A stretch of DNA of 64,000 nucleotides, taken from Adiantum capillus-veneris (taxonomy: Eukaryota; Streptophyta; Polypodiopsida; Polypodiales; Pteridaceae). The stretch is from NCBI GenBank assembly GCA_014529385.2, contig CM043953.1:98959342-99023341 (forward strand), given 5' to 3'. Positions 33,892 to 45,600 of the stretch are shown here, in pieces. Position 1 is the stretch's first letter. The number at the start of each line of letters is the position of its first letter. The notes under the pieces were generated by a model. It was not told the DNA's origin. It ran no database searches and was given only the letters and a program-made list of their open reading frames with translations. Both the position numbers and the translations under genes were made by a program.

Positions 33892-34317
33892 GGACTAAGT
33901 AACACCCATATTTGAGGGGGGGGGGGAGGGGGGGGATGGGATCAAAGGCGAAGAAACTCACGCACGAAAGCAGAGGAAATCGCAGCCACAACAATCAAAT
34001 CAAAAACTAAACCTGAACAGGCACTAAACTTGGACAGCTTGCAAAATGCATATCGCCTCACAATATAATGCCATAAAAATGCCTAGGCATACATGATGCG
34101 CGTACAGGTGAGGTGGTTACCCTATGCGACCCTCAACCCGAACAGCAAGGCCACCGGTTCAAAACCCGATAGTGCACCTCGTTTTTCCCGCTGGTCGAGT
34201 CTACTGCGCCTCGCTTTTTGTGCGGCCGTGTTTAGTGCGCCTCGAGATCCCGTCCCTCAACCCGGACCATTGATCCCATTACTCCACCCTGCATTCAATA
34301 TGGGTGTTACTTAGTCC
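33892..34317. mobile_element. MITE-like element with terminal inverted repeats
   Basis: The ends are inverted repeats. GGACTAAGTAACACCCATATT at the left recurs inverted at 34297-34317, and further in ATGGGATCAA (left 33935) matches its inverse at the right (34271-34280). The left arm is disturbed by a G-rich run. The 426-bp body has no coding capacity. It contains GGTTCAAAACC (34156), which resembles a pol III B box, but no paired A box was accepted. No clear target duplication is visible. Confidence 0.6.
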
Positions 34318-34860
34318 CAAGGCCTACCCACCCCCTTCCTCTCAACCCCCTCCCCACATCTTCTTCCCTCCTCTCTCTTCTCTCCTATATGCGCTCTCAG
34401 AAATGAAGCTTTAAAATAATATGTTTAAAAATAAACACGTTTTCCACACTAGCTATCTATACCTCTTCCCTATTGTCTTTATCCCTTCCTTTCCCTTCCA
34501 ATCCCCCCTTCCTCCTAACCCTCTCCCTACATCCCCCCCCCCCCCCCCCCCCCCCCCCCGAGCTTTCTCTCATGTGCAACCTCTCCACAAAAAATTCAAA
34601 AAATTCAAATAAAATTAAACATAATCACCTCCCCTCTTTGTCTCTACACCCTTTCCTCCCTCTCGTTCTTTCCTTGCCTAAATACATAAGTTTAATACTC
34701 ACTCTCCCCAATGCTTTGCATGCACATCACGTGAGTGGCACTTCAACAAAGTATTCACACGAGATGGAAGGACCAACTGCGGACTACTCAAAATAGGAGG
34801 ACCAGCCACACTTCACATGCACAACGTGCCAATTTTTTTACAGGTAGTAGGTTATATAGT
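34318..34860. other. pyrimidine-rich DNA with a 29-base C run, no gene seen
   Basis: The plus strand is dominated by C and T. A pure C run covers about 34531-34559. Frames here encode Pro/Ser/Leu low-complexity peptides and are not credible genes. Confidence 0.6.
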
Positions 34861-35020
34861 TGTATGTTTATAGGTGGTGGCATGGTGCCATGCTGTAGGT
34901 TTAGTAGTTCTATATTTATAGGTGGTGTCATAGTGTCATGCTGTGGGTTTAGTAGTTCTATGTTTGTATTACTATCCATGTTGTCGGCATAATAGCTCTA
35001 TGCTTGTAGGTGGTGGCACA
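34861..35020. repeat. 48-bp tandem repeat, about three copies
   Basis: Units start at TGTATGTTTATAGG (34861), TCTATATTTATAGG (34909) and TCTATGTTTGTAT (34957), with a partial fourth near 35000. Each has GGTGGTG and CATGCTGT blocks. Confidence 0.8.
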
Positions 35021-35600
35021 ATCTCATTTTGGCACGAATGCAATTTCCAATCCCCAAGTATTCCTCGCGGGGGGGGGGTGTCACTATGTATAAATTGTGT
35101 ATATCACGTGTGTTCAAGGACTATTTTTAAAACTCTTTATTTGTGAGTTTTTGACTAATAAAATACACCCTTTTTCTACTCAATCTATAGATTTTTTTCT
35201 CAATTCCATTTTATGGTACCCTTTTTTATGGAAGGGACTTGACAACTTGTAGCCAGTGGCCACATACGGACATTGCTAAGGGGGCAACCCTTTGGTCTCA
35301 CACCCTCTTCTGCACATACTCTCTTGGGAGATTTGGAGTATGTGGAAGTGTGCATTGAGCACACATAGGAAGCTCTCTTGCACTTCGGCCTTGCACACAC
35401 ATAGAGGGTAATCATTGGCCTAGCACCACACGACAGAGTGCTAGCATGCACATGCAACCATCGGCCTTTCTTGGAGGCACATGCAAGAGAGGACTTTTGA
35501 CAATCGAAGGATTATACCTGGTCAATGGGGGTGTTTTTTTGGCATTGTGATACAATAGGAGCAGATTTCTAGGGGGTTATGCATCCAGCCTCCATCGATA
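35021..35600. other. no recognisable gene
   Basis: It contains a nine-base G run near 35070. Nothing else was recognised. Confidence 0.4.
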
Positions 35601-35603
35601 GGT

Positions 35604-35735
<132 letters not shown>

Positions 35736-35739
35736 AGGA

Positions 35740-36630
35740 ATACCTTCACACAGACTGCTATGCAAATTTGTGTTTTTCTCAGATCAAAGTCTTTTCTATA
35801 GCCATATCAATTTCAGCTTGATGTATGCCTCATTTGGTTTATAAGACCGTGTATTTGAGTTTAGGCATAGCCATAGATTGGATTATTGGATTGCTTCTAT
35901 AGGCTTATGTGTACTACGAAATATAGGTTAACAGGGACACATTACATGTTTTCTATACTTGGCAGTTTTAGAGTTTTGCAACATACTTTTCCTACTATGG
36001 GATGTGTATGAGCATTGATTTCCGTATGGTTTATGCATAGTACTATGCATGACCACTGTTGATTAAGATTGATCTTTTCTAAGAGTATTCTATCCTTGCA
36101 AGGAATGGTTTATGCTTGCATCTATATTGGTGCTTCTTTATGAACAGATCCTACTACATATAGTTGTGATTACTTGGTTCTATGTTCATTGAGTTGTAGA
36201 TACTACCTTGTATGTGAATTGTGGAGCCATATTGGCACTTATGGAAATCTTGATTATTTCTGAGACTTGATTAGCATGTGGTCATTATTGAGCTTGACCA
36301 TAGCCTTGAGTCTTTGCTGAACCTTTAGATGGTTGTGGTGAGGTTTTATTGAGTTGATAGATTCTCTAATATTAAAATCCTTTTGTGATACATGTTGATA
36401 GAGTACCACTTTTTACAATGCCCTGCCATATGATTTGTATAGAGAGAACCAGGTTCTTTTGACATTGTGTACATAGTCTTTTGGGTCATTTGCAATCAGT
36501 ATTTGATGTGCATATAGCTAATTGAAACTCTTTATGTGTATGTTTATGTTTTTTACTCGTTTTAATTTGAGATTTTTCTCATTGTACCAAGATTTTGCGA
36601 TAAAAATGACACTTGGCAGTGATGGTTTCT
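35740..36630. other. no recognisable gene
   Basis: AT-rich with no long frame. It may include the leader of the copia relic that follows, but no LTR or primer site was found. Confidence 0.4.
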
Positions 36631-36639
36631 AGTTTTAAG

Positions 36640-37785
36640 GATATTTATAACATTTGGAAGTTCAATGGCACAAACTTTAATATTTGAAAAGAGTGGATTG
36701 AGGATGTTTTGATCTAGAAAGGTCGATTAAAGCCATTATTTAAACACCCAGATAGTGATGGTTACAGTGATGCCTAATGGTGAAATCACTTGATGCTATA
36801 GCTAGATTTACTATTCATTTACATCTTGCAGTGTCAGTGTATTTCACTAATGTTGTTGAAGTTACTTCTTGTGCCTTATGGGAGAAGTTTTGCATTACAT
36901 ATGAGAGGAAGAGTGCAAGCAATAAGTTTTACTTAATGAAAAAGCTGTTTTCAGCCTCGTATGAAAGAAGATAGCACCATTTTTGGACACTTAAATGCAT
37001 TCAATGTTGTCTTCAGTCAGTTGACATCACAAGGACTCAATTTTGATAAAGAGGTTTAGTCTATCTTTTTATTATTCTCTCTACCTTCCTCATGGGATAT
37101 ATTTTCCATAAGTAACTCTATGCTTCAAGGAAAGTTGATTTACAATGATGTAGTCGGTAGTTTTCTCATTGAGGAAATGTCTTTACCTACCAAGAGTGAT
37201 AATGCTTATGTTGCACATTCTTGTAATGAGAGAGGCTACACTCATAATTGTGCCAAGTCTAAGGATGGCAAGAACTCTCATAATAAGTCTTGTGGCTCCA
37301 TGCATAAAGTTGAGTGCTACTATTGCCACAAGAAAGGGCATGTGAAGAAAGATTGTCTGCTGCACAAAGAGACAAGGTCTCAAGAGATTAAGAAGTCTGA
37401 CAATGATGTAAAGGACAAGGCTAAGCTTTAGGAAATCAATGTTTTTGATTCTCCCAAGACCCATAGTGTTTTTGAGAGAACTCATACCTCAGAAATCCCA
37501 GTTTTCACCATAGATTTCACTGCAGATGCCCTTGTCACACAAGATGCCAACTATGCACATAATTGGATGATAGATTCTGGTGCAAAAATTCCATGTTACA
37601 CCACATAGAGAGTGGTTTTCCTCTTATGCAAAGAGATATCAAGGAATAATTAAATTGGGTGATTCTCATGCGTTTGAGATTGTTGGAATTGGAGACATAA
37701 AATCGGTACTTCCAAGCGGCAGTGAATTCATGCTAAAGAATTTTAGACATGTTCCTAAGTTAGTTAAGAGTTTTGGATAGGTAGA
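36640..37785 (+). pseudogene. copia gag-protease relic
   Basis: The reading begins with a gag (UBN2-type) start, KFNGTNFNIWKEWIEDVLI, near 36660. It continues through ALWEKFCITYERKSASNKFYLMKKL and HLNAFNVVFSQLTSQGLNF to a CCHC zinc knuckle, CYYCHKKGHVKKDC (about 37315-37356). The protease start WMIDSGA is near 37565. The frame then shifts and ends in the block before integrase (FRHVPKLVKSFG). Integrase, RT and LTRs are missing. Stops occur near 36715, 36775 and 36970. Confidence 0.82.
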
Positions 37786-38046
37786 CAACTTTTGATACAC
37801 AACTATGTTTACAAGAGGGTGAAAACATGTTCACGTTCGCGCTTTTTGTGCTAGTTAACATATGCCAACAAGCACATCTTGTAAGCATAACACATGGATA
37901 GGACACTCATGTTTTTTCAAGTGTGTGGGCCACCATCATGAACTATACAAAGTGTAATACTTGGACTTCGAAAAAATGAATCGTAATATTTTCAAAATCT
38001 CTAACACTTAAGCTCAGTCGTTACATTGAGGTAGTGGTGTAGTCAT

Positions 38047-38345
38047 GAAGCATGGAGGGAAGCACAGCGTAGGGGCCATAGGTCAGAGAGAGGGAGAAAA
38101 GCGATTGCGAGCTGCAAGCAAGTCTGCAGCAGCCGGAGGCTAGTAGTCAGCCCAAGTGGAGGATAGCTCAACACTAGAGCCAGCCACCTCCGACAACAAT
38201 CTTGATAGTACTCCACCGAGAACGAAGTCGAGGGGAAAAGGTTCTGTTGCTTCTCCTCCGCCCTGCAAAATATTGAATTCTTCTAATTCCCAAGGATCCC
38301 CAATGTCAAAGTACATGCATGCAGGGAAGAGGAAGCAGGACTCAG

Positions 38346-38347
<2 letters not shown>
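38047..38347 (+). pseudogene. exon-like coding block before the gypsy insertion
   Basis: A frame from ATG 38047 reads MKHGGKHSVGAIGQ, meets two consecutive TAG codons near 38143, and continues in the same frame as a Ser/Pro/Lys-rich sequence to KRKQDSG. There a GT donor (CAG/GTACTC, 38345) precedes a CT microsatellite. It looks like a first exon whose intron received the gypsy element (target GGGCC). Later exons could be those after 47.5 kb, but this is inference. Family unknown. Confidence 0.35.

Positions 38348-38382
<35 letters not shown>
38348..38382. repeat. (CT)n microsatellite
   Basis: About 35 bases of CT directly after the exon-like block and 14 bases before the gypsy target site. 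Confidence 0.95.
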
Positions 38383-38386
<4 letters not shown>

Positions 38387-38395
38387 TCAATGAGG

Positions 38396-38400
38396 GGGCC
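38396..38400. other. target site duplication GGGCC of the gypsy element
   Basis: GGGCC immediately left of the first LTR is repeated at 47193-47197, immediately right of the second LTR. Confidence 0.9.
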
Positions 38401-39992
38401 TGTAACATTTAATGGCCTAGTAACTTGTGTCTAGCGAAAAATAGCATGAACATAGTGAGCATTTCATTAGAATAGATTCCTAATGAGATTAACAAGAGTG
38501 CTTGGGTGGAGAGAGCAACAAAAAGGATAACACCTAGTTAGATAGCATGAACAATACTTCAAAAGAGAGAGAAATTAAGCAATTGACAATAGTTGAGGAC
38601 TGGATTTGCATGGAGCCGGTCCCCCCTCCAAAAGGCTTTGTATTATGGTTTCTCCCATCAAGAGAGATATTTTGCAATACAATTCTTTGTGTTCCTTCAA
38701 TACTAGCTAGTGCAATGAAGATGGAAACTTCATGCACTAAGCAAAACACTTATCAAACACAACATCAGTTCCCTCAAGGTCTCAGACCCAAGACCTCACA
38801 CACCTTTGAAGATGGTGAGAGCTAGCAGGGTATGAGAGTAGATTGAGAGGAAGAAGGAGTATTCTTACGAGAAAGATGTACATCTCTTCACATAATCACT
38901 CATATTAGCATAGCTTAGCTTAGTAATTAGCATGGTAGAGGAGATGAGCATGCATTGAAGCTTGGCTCTTGGTTGGATTTGCATCACAAAGACAAGAGTT
39001 GTTGGTGTAGGCCTCCCTTCTCACAAGCTTGGAGTAGGTGATAAGCTTTCCATTAAAGCTTGAAAAGGAGAGAGAGTCTTCTTTCCTTCCCAAATGAGCT
39101 AGTGTGAGTGTGTAGGTGATAATGCCTTGCAAAAATCAGCCCCCTCCCTCTCTTGGTCGACCCTCTTGCTATTTGCTCTTGCTAGCATCCTATTGGACCT
39201 CCCCAAGCTTAGCCAATGGTAATTAAGCAGCATAAGTGATAGCCTTTTGACATGTGTCCCCCTTTCCCCTTTTGTGAGAGCTTTAGGTAATTAATAAATG
39301 AAACTAAAGTCTCATTGGACCCCTTTTCCTCCTGGCCAATAGGAATCAGGCAAGCCATTGGGTTGCTGAATGCTCATTGGACCCCTTGGGAGACTATCCA
39401 ATAATCTTCTAGAGAGCTTAATTCCCATTGGTTCTTTTATTAAGTGTTTTAAAATTAATTAAACTAGATCTACTCTAGCCTAATTCTCATTGGTCCACCT
39501 CCAAGGCCATCCAATAGGAATTGGGTACACCTTGTGGGCATCTGGGCTAGGGAGCTGACATGTGTCCCTCATTCCCTTTGTGTAAAGGGAGCTTGTGTGT
39601 GTGTTTGTGTGTGTGTTTCTCTATCATCCCCTACTTGCAAGGCTCACCCCCTCCTATGTAGGGATTGACAAAGACTTTTTGTGACACACACTAAGCATCC
39701 AATTTCCCTAGTTTTGGCCTTTGGACACAACCTTTGAATTTTGGAACCTTAGCATTTTGGAAGTCTTAATGGGCTGAACCTTAGGGTCTTTTAAGCCCAT
39801 TGTTGCACATTGCTCTTTTGCAGATGGCCCCCCCTTTGGATCCCTATTTTCCCTCCTTTGGATCCCTACTGTGTCCTGGTCTACTAGCTTAACCAATATT
39901 CTAGATTTTTCTCCCTTGGCACTTTCGCATATTAAATGATCAGTTTAACATGAGAAAATCATTTAGGAGAATTAGATATTGATTATTATGAC
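38401..39992 (-). repeat. 3' LTR of the gypsy element
   Basis: 1592 bp, aligned with 45601-47192 along its whole length, with a 13-base indel near 39420 and differences in a GT microsatellite near 39595. On the minus strand it starts TGTCATAATAATC and ends AAATGTTACA. Confidence 0.95.
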
Positions 39993-40329
39993 ATTACCTC
40001 TCTGTTGAAATCATAGTCGTCCTCGACTATGGGGTAGAGAAGATAAAGCATATTCATTAGTCCTTTTTCCTAGCGGGTAGAGGATCCCTATGTTACCCTA
40101 CGTCATCATTCCACAATAAATGACTAGTCCATTTGGTGCTTGAGAGCGTGAGGCTGCCGCAAGCATGTCTGCACATTAGTCCTATCATCTTCCATAGTAG
40201 AGTGACAAGCTCTACTTGGTGTTCGGGAGACGTCGTCTCTGCAAACTTGATCTAAGCATGCATACTACTTCATTTTTGTGCACAATAAAGAAAAAGAGAG
40301 TCTTATAAGACAAAAATTTTGTTCATTTT

Positions 40330-43300
40330 TAACATTTGTACATTTTCTTACTCTTGGGAAGCATTGTAAGCATTGACAAGGTTTAGGTTATCCTTTAATT
40401 GTATGCCTTGCATCCATCTAGCATCTTCAAAAGGATAATTATTAAACTTAATAAGATATCGTCGGATAGTCTTACCGCCTCTTAGTACCTTGTCTTCATG
40501 TCGGAGAATGGACTCGGGCTGCAGCACCTCTTCTTGGTCCTTGATCTCTAATGGGTCTTCAATAGTTGGTTCTTGAGGTGTCTCTCCTTTGTAAGGCTTT
40601 AGTAGGCTCACATGGAAAGCATTGTGTATGAGCCAATGATTGGGCAACTTGAGTTGATAGGCCATCTCATTGATTGGCCTAAGAATCTGGAAGGGACCAT
40701 TGGACCTTTTTGCTAACTTAGAATAGTACTTTTGGCGTCCCTTAGGATTCTTGCCCGTCGTGTGCCTTAATCGAGCCTTGGGAAATTTGAGTAAGACCCA
40801 ATAATTTTCTTTAAAGGCTGGGCTCTTCTGTGCTTGTCAGTAGCAACCTTTTGCCTTTGCTATGAGATAGAGATAGCATCCTTAATCTTTTGGAAAGATT
40901 CTTGTAAATCTCAGCTATACTCATCTGCAACAAAGATCTTCTCGTGTACCTTAAGTAGCAAGGGACTTTTTGATCTTCCCTCTATTACCTCAAAAGGTGC
41001 TTTTCCCGTGGAAGTATGTACAGTGTTATTATAGGCATACTCCACTAAGGGTAAGTACTTCTCCCATTGGGATCTTTGATCTACTTCCGTTACATAGGCT
41101 TTTAGTAGATCGAGAATTGTTAGGTTAGCTATTTCACTTTGGCCATTTGTTTGCAGGTGATAGGCCGAAGAGAAGTTTAGCCTTGTTTCTAAATTCTCAA
41201 AGAGACCCTTCCAGAAATTACTGGTCATTCTAGGATCTCTATTCGACACTACAGACATTGGCAAGCCATGGTACTTGAAGATTTGTGAAATGAAGAGGGT
41301 TGCCATTTGATGGGCTTTAATAGTCTTTTGACAGGTATAAAATGAGCTTGTTTACTGAACCTGTCTACTATCGTCCATATTCCCGTATTCCCATGGATAG
41401 ACTTAGGCAATCCAAAGATAAAATCAATGGATATGCTCTCCCATGGTGAATTAGGGATTGACAAAGGCTGAAGCAATCCAGGTTGCTTCCGTCTATCAAA
41501 CTTTGTCTTTTGGCATACCACACATTTAGAAACATACTCTTGTATGTTTGCTTTCATGGTAGGCCAATAGAAATATGTTTTGATCCCCTTTAGGGTAGAC
41601 TGAATCCCTCTATGCCCTGCATAAGGAGGAGCATGAGATTCATACATTACTTTCTCACGTAGTGAGCTAGTAATGCATAGTCTATTGCCGTGGAGAAGAT
41701 AACCATCTTGTAAAGTAAATGGTTCCTCTTTCTTCCCTAGTGCAAGGGATGAAATCACATCTCTAAAATCGGGATCAATAGCATACTTATCTATCATAGA
41801 AGATAGATCGTTGTGAGTTGCTATGGAAACCGCATTCACTCTCGGGCGTCTTGAGAGTGCATCGGCTACTTGATTATGCTTGCCAGAAATGTGAGCAATA
41901 TGAAAATGAAATTGCGAAAGAAAGTTTTCCCACCTCATTTGTTTGTCGGAGAGCTTGGTCTGTGTCATGAAGTACTTAAGACTTTGGTGATCCATTCGCA
42001 GAATGAAAGAAGTCCCCAATAAATAGTGCTTCCATGAGTCTAAGGCATGTAGAATTGCAAGGAGTTCCTTTTCATATATGCCTAGAGCTTGCTCAACAGG
42101 GTCGAGCCTTCGACTTTCATAGCCTATGGCGTGCCCTTCTTGAAGCAAAACAGCTCCAAGGCAATCACCACAAGCATCACATTGGACCTCAAATGGCTTT
42201 GAGAGATCCGGTAGTGTAAGCACAGGTTGAGAGATAAGCTTTTCTTTAAGATTTTCGAAAGCATTGTTCTCCTTGGCAGATCATGTGTACCTAATGTTTT
42301 TCTTTGTTAGGTCATGTAATGGTCCTGCTATTAGTGAGAACTTTTCTATGAAGTGTCTATAGTATGCGCACATACCTATAAAGCTTCTTAACTCATGAAG
42401 ATTCCTTGGTTTAGGCCATCCTTTTATATTACCTCTAACTTTGATGGATCCATTTGGATGCCATCTTGAGAGATAATGTGACCTAAATACGGAATCTCTT
42501 GTAAGAAAAATTCTTTTTTCTTTTGATTAACATAAAGTTTATTCTCTCTTAGAACTTGAAATATTACCTGCAGGTGTCGCTTGTGCATCAAGCGGTTGAA
42601 TGTGTCTGGTGCATTGGTCAAGCCAAAAGGCATGACAATGTATCCGTAAAGACCAAACGTAGTGCGAAATGCGGTCTTTACAATGTCTTGATCAACTATC
42701 CTTATTTGATGATAGCCACTTTTAGGTCACTCCTACTGAAGTAGGTGGACCCTTGTAGCTTATCAAATAGGTCTTCTACCCATGGAACGGGAAACCTATT
42801 CTTGATAGTGATCCTATTTAGTGCTCTATAGTCGACACACATACGATATGTGCCGTCTTTCTTTTGCACTAGTAGCACAGGAGAACAAAATGGAGATGAG
42901 CTAGACCTAACCATGCCCTTCTCAACTAACTCATGCACTTGCCGCATAATCTCCTCTTGTTGAGCTTGAGAAACTCTATAAGGAGGTTTGTTAGGTGGTG
43001 AACTTCTTGAAAAAGTTCAATTGCATGGTCATCATTGCCTCGTTTAGGAGGTAGCTCACAAGGGATGTTGTCAATAAAGACATCTTGAAACCCCTTGAGA
43101 AAATTGGATAACTCTAATTCCTTTTGATTGTGTATATTTTCTTTTGCTAAAACATTAGGTTCATTTTGAGAATCTTTAACAAAAATCATGTACACGAAAA
43201 TAGAGCTCTTTATTGACTTGTTGAAAGCTTGTGTATGTACAATGGGTACAGTGTTAACCATTTCCTTAGCATCTATATACATATCTTTTTCCCTGAACTT

Positions 43301-43553
43301 CAAGGAGATTCTCCTTTCAGGGAATTTAACATTGGAAGCCATGCGATCAAACCATGGTGCCCCTAGGATTACATCCTCATGCTTGAGAGGAGAGATAAAG
43401 AAGTCCTCTTTGTCCACATAGTTTTGGACATGGAGCCTCAATTTCCCGATTAAGGGAGTGACTGAAGCTTCTTGCCCCTTGAAAGCACCATCTACGGGTA
43501 GGACATCTCCCATCTCATAGGTTTGTATGCCTAGCTTCCTAAAAAGTTTACAC
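40330..43553 (-). pseudogene. gypsy pol: protease end, RT, RNase H, integrase, chromodomain-like tail
   Basis: Minus-strand order: end of protease (LGIQTYEMGD, then HEDVILGAPWF) from 43553; RT fingers (SPFCSPVLLVQKKDG, MCVDYRALN) near 42900-42800; MPFGLTNAPDTFNRLM near 42600; RNase H (FEVQCDACGDCLGAVLL, EKELLAILHALDSWK, NQVADALSRR) at 42223-41860; integrase with a zinc CVVCQK and catalytic SIDFIFGLP near 41400; second catalytic region SNRDPRMTSNFW near 41230; and PESILRHEDKVLRGGKT ... YPFEDARWMQ at 40500-40420, which resembles a chromodomain. Frames break near 42990, 42710, 42420, 41300 and 40800. The segment that should carry YLDD between RLMH and KRHLQ is deleted. Confidence 0.9.
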
Positions 43554-43568
43554 CTAAAAGTTGTTAGA

Positions 43569-45240
43569 ATGGCTGACAATAGTAAAGAGAGTGAAATTAA
43601 TGTTGATAACTTTGATTTTGCTAATGAGTAAGCTACTAATGATGCCCCGATGCTTGTTAACTATCTTGTTTCTAGGCTTCAACAAGCCATGGGCAATCCA
43701 TCCCTCCAAAGTGAAGTGCAACGACAGCTTCGTGCTCATGGGATTCTCCAAGCTCCCCACCATGACGAGAGAACACCTAGGAAGCCTCCTTGCGAGACTT
43801 CCAAAAGAGGTCTCTCTCCGATTCGGGAAGAAGAAGAGGATCCCTATGAAGGGCTCAAGAATTTGCTCCTTGATGACACATCTCCTTCTCAAAGGAGAAC
43901 TCAAGAGCCTCCACCGAAGGAACAAGAAAGAAGTGAGTCTCCCGCCACCTCGACGGAGATGGCTCCACAAAGACGGCGGGCTAAACGCTCTCCATCGCCT
44001 CCAAAACGGAGAAGACCATCACATACTTCTCCACACCATACTTCAAAGAGGAATGAAAAAAATCAAGAGAAGAAAAAGGCGAGAAACAGGACACCCTCTT
44101 CTCCATCTTCTTCATCCTCTTCCTCTTATGAAAGTGATGGTCAAGACAACGAAGATCAAGGCAAGAAAAAGGCGAGAAAGAGGTCACCCTCTTCTCCATC
44201 TTCCTCAAATTCTTCATCTTCTGAAGAAAGTGATGGTGCAACCTTTGAACCATCAAAAAGAAGAGGCCATAGAAAATCCTATGCCGCATGGAAGAGGTCG
44301 TCCAAGCTCAAAAAATTCAAAGAGGGAGGGAAGAGCATCTCTTTCCTTACCTATGATGGCACTTTTGGTGCTACGGACAAAGTCTTGGCCTTTATCCAAC
44401 AATTTGATGCGGCGTTCGTAGATGAGGGCTTCACGGAGTCCTCTAAGCTACGCCATGTAGCTATGCACTTTCAAAAGTCCGCTAGACAATGGTGGTCTAG
44501 CCTACGGGCGAATGGTGAAGCTCCACAAACATGGAAAGCTTTAAGAGCTTCTATTATGAAGCAATTTTTGGCCACTGATGCCAAAGACAAATTACTCACC
44601 GAATGGCAAAGCTTGAAGCTCTCTCCCTATGAATCCATCCACAAATATGTAGACAAGTTTTGGGACCTACAACTCAAAGCCACTGTCTTCAAAAATTTGG
44701 AATTTGGAGAGCAAAAGCAGCAATTTTGTGTGGGCTTAACCAAAGAAATGGCAGAGTATGTCAACTCCCAAAGGCCACGCACCATATCGGCGGTAATACA
44801 TCATACTATGGTGGCCTCTCGAATCAATTTCCAAACGGGGGCTAAAAGAAATTCTAAGCCCATGGAAAACAAGGGTTCCAATGAGCCTAAGGGGAAGGAC
44901 AATGTCCAAAAGTCTCCTAAGGGCAACTCCAACAAAGCTAAGGAGAAGGGAGTTTACAAAGGCAAAAATAAACTCTCTTCTGAAGAGGTTGAGCATTATC
45001 GCAAGGATAACCGGTGTTTCAAGTGCGGCGAACAAGGGCATGCGTACCGCGCTTGTCCCCAAAAGAACAACCGCCATGATCCTCCTAGAGCTACCTTGGT
45101 CGAAATCCAAGAGGAGGAAACTCACCACAAAGGATCTCCTCTATGCCATGCTTGGGGAAAGGTAAGAGAACATGATGCTTTTATTCTCTTTGACCCCGGT
45201 TCTACTCATAATATTATATCTATATAGTTGTCCACCACTT
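43569..45240 (+). pseudogene. gypsy gag plus protease start, inverted relative to pol
   Basis: A plus-strand frame starts at ATG 43569 (MADNSKES), meets TAA at about 43629, and continues in frame as a 525-codon ORF from 43650 to 45227. The N-terminal part is Ser/Arg/Pro-rich, with RSPSPPKRRR and a duplicated KKKAR...PSSPSSS block (about 44060-44150 and 44165-44245). The capsid-like core WWSSLRANGEAPQTWKALR is near 44490. The CCHC knuckle CFKCGEQGHAYRAC is at about 45017-45058. It ends in the protease active site FILFDPGSTHNIIS. Homology to the other family copy ends near 45240. The rest of protease is on the opposite strand from 43553, which marks the inversion breakpoints. Confidence 0.9.
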
Positions 45241-45587
45241 CAAGCCCTAGTTGCTACTCCTCTTTACCCCTTTAGAAAAGACACTCAAGCTACTGTAACC
45301 GTGGCTCGAATACCATTAATTGCAAGGAATAGAAGAGAGGGTCGTTCAACACCAAAATAACACTGGCTCCTGTCAAGCTTCTAATAGCTCAATAGTAGGC
45401 AAGCCCCATAAGACTCCACTGTTAAGACCATAGTTCTCGACGGTGATGCCCCATTAACTGCACAAAGGAAGGCGTACTGCAAGGCTAAAAAATCCCTATT
45501 CTACTTACTCACATGCAATTAATAGTACCAACCATTTATGGCTAGCTTGAGGACCTCCCTTCTTGACCAAGAAAAGAGAAACCTTGT
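45241..45587 (-). other. 5' leader of the gypsy element
   Basis: It lies between the primer site and the inversion breakpoint. The first 80 bases in element sense (GGTTTCTCTTTTCTT onward) match the leader of the second copy at 60405-60470. No coding capacity seen. Confidence 0.75.
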
Positions 45588-45599
45588 GCTTTGATACCA
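45588..45599 (-). other. primer-binding site, initiator tRNA-Met type
   Basis: The minus strand reads TGGTATCAAAGC one base after the LTR end, with one mismatch to the plant initiator-tRNA-Met site. It fixes the orientation of the element as minus. Confidence 0.88.
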
Positions 45600-45600
45600 A

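Noticed and set aside
34120-34170. tRNA-derived SINE around GGTTCAAAACC
   Set aside because: A B-box-like word is present, but no convincing A box at the right distance and no poly-A or T-rich tail. It lies inside the MITE-like element.
43561-44421. 286-codon plus-strand frame overlapping gag
   Set aside because: It is the +1 shadow of gag; the Gag motifs and zinc knuckle are in the frame starting at 43569/43650.
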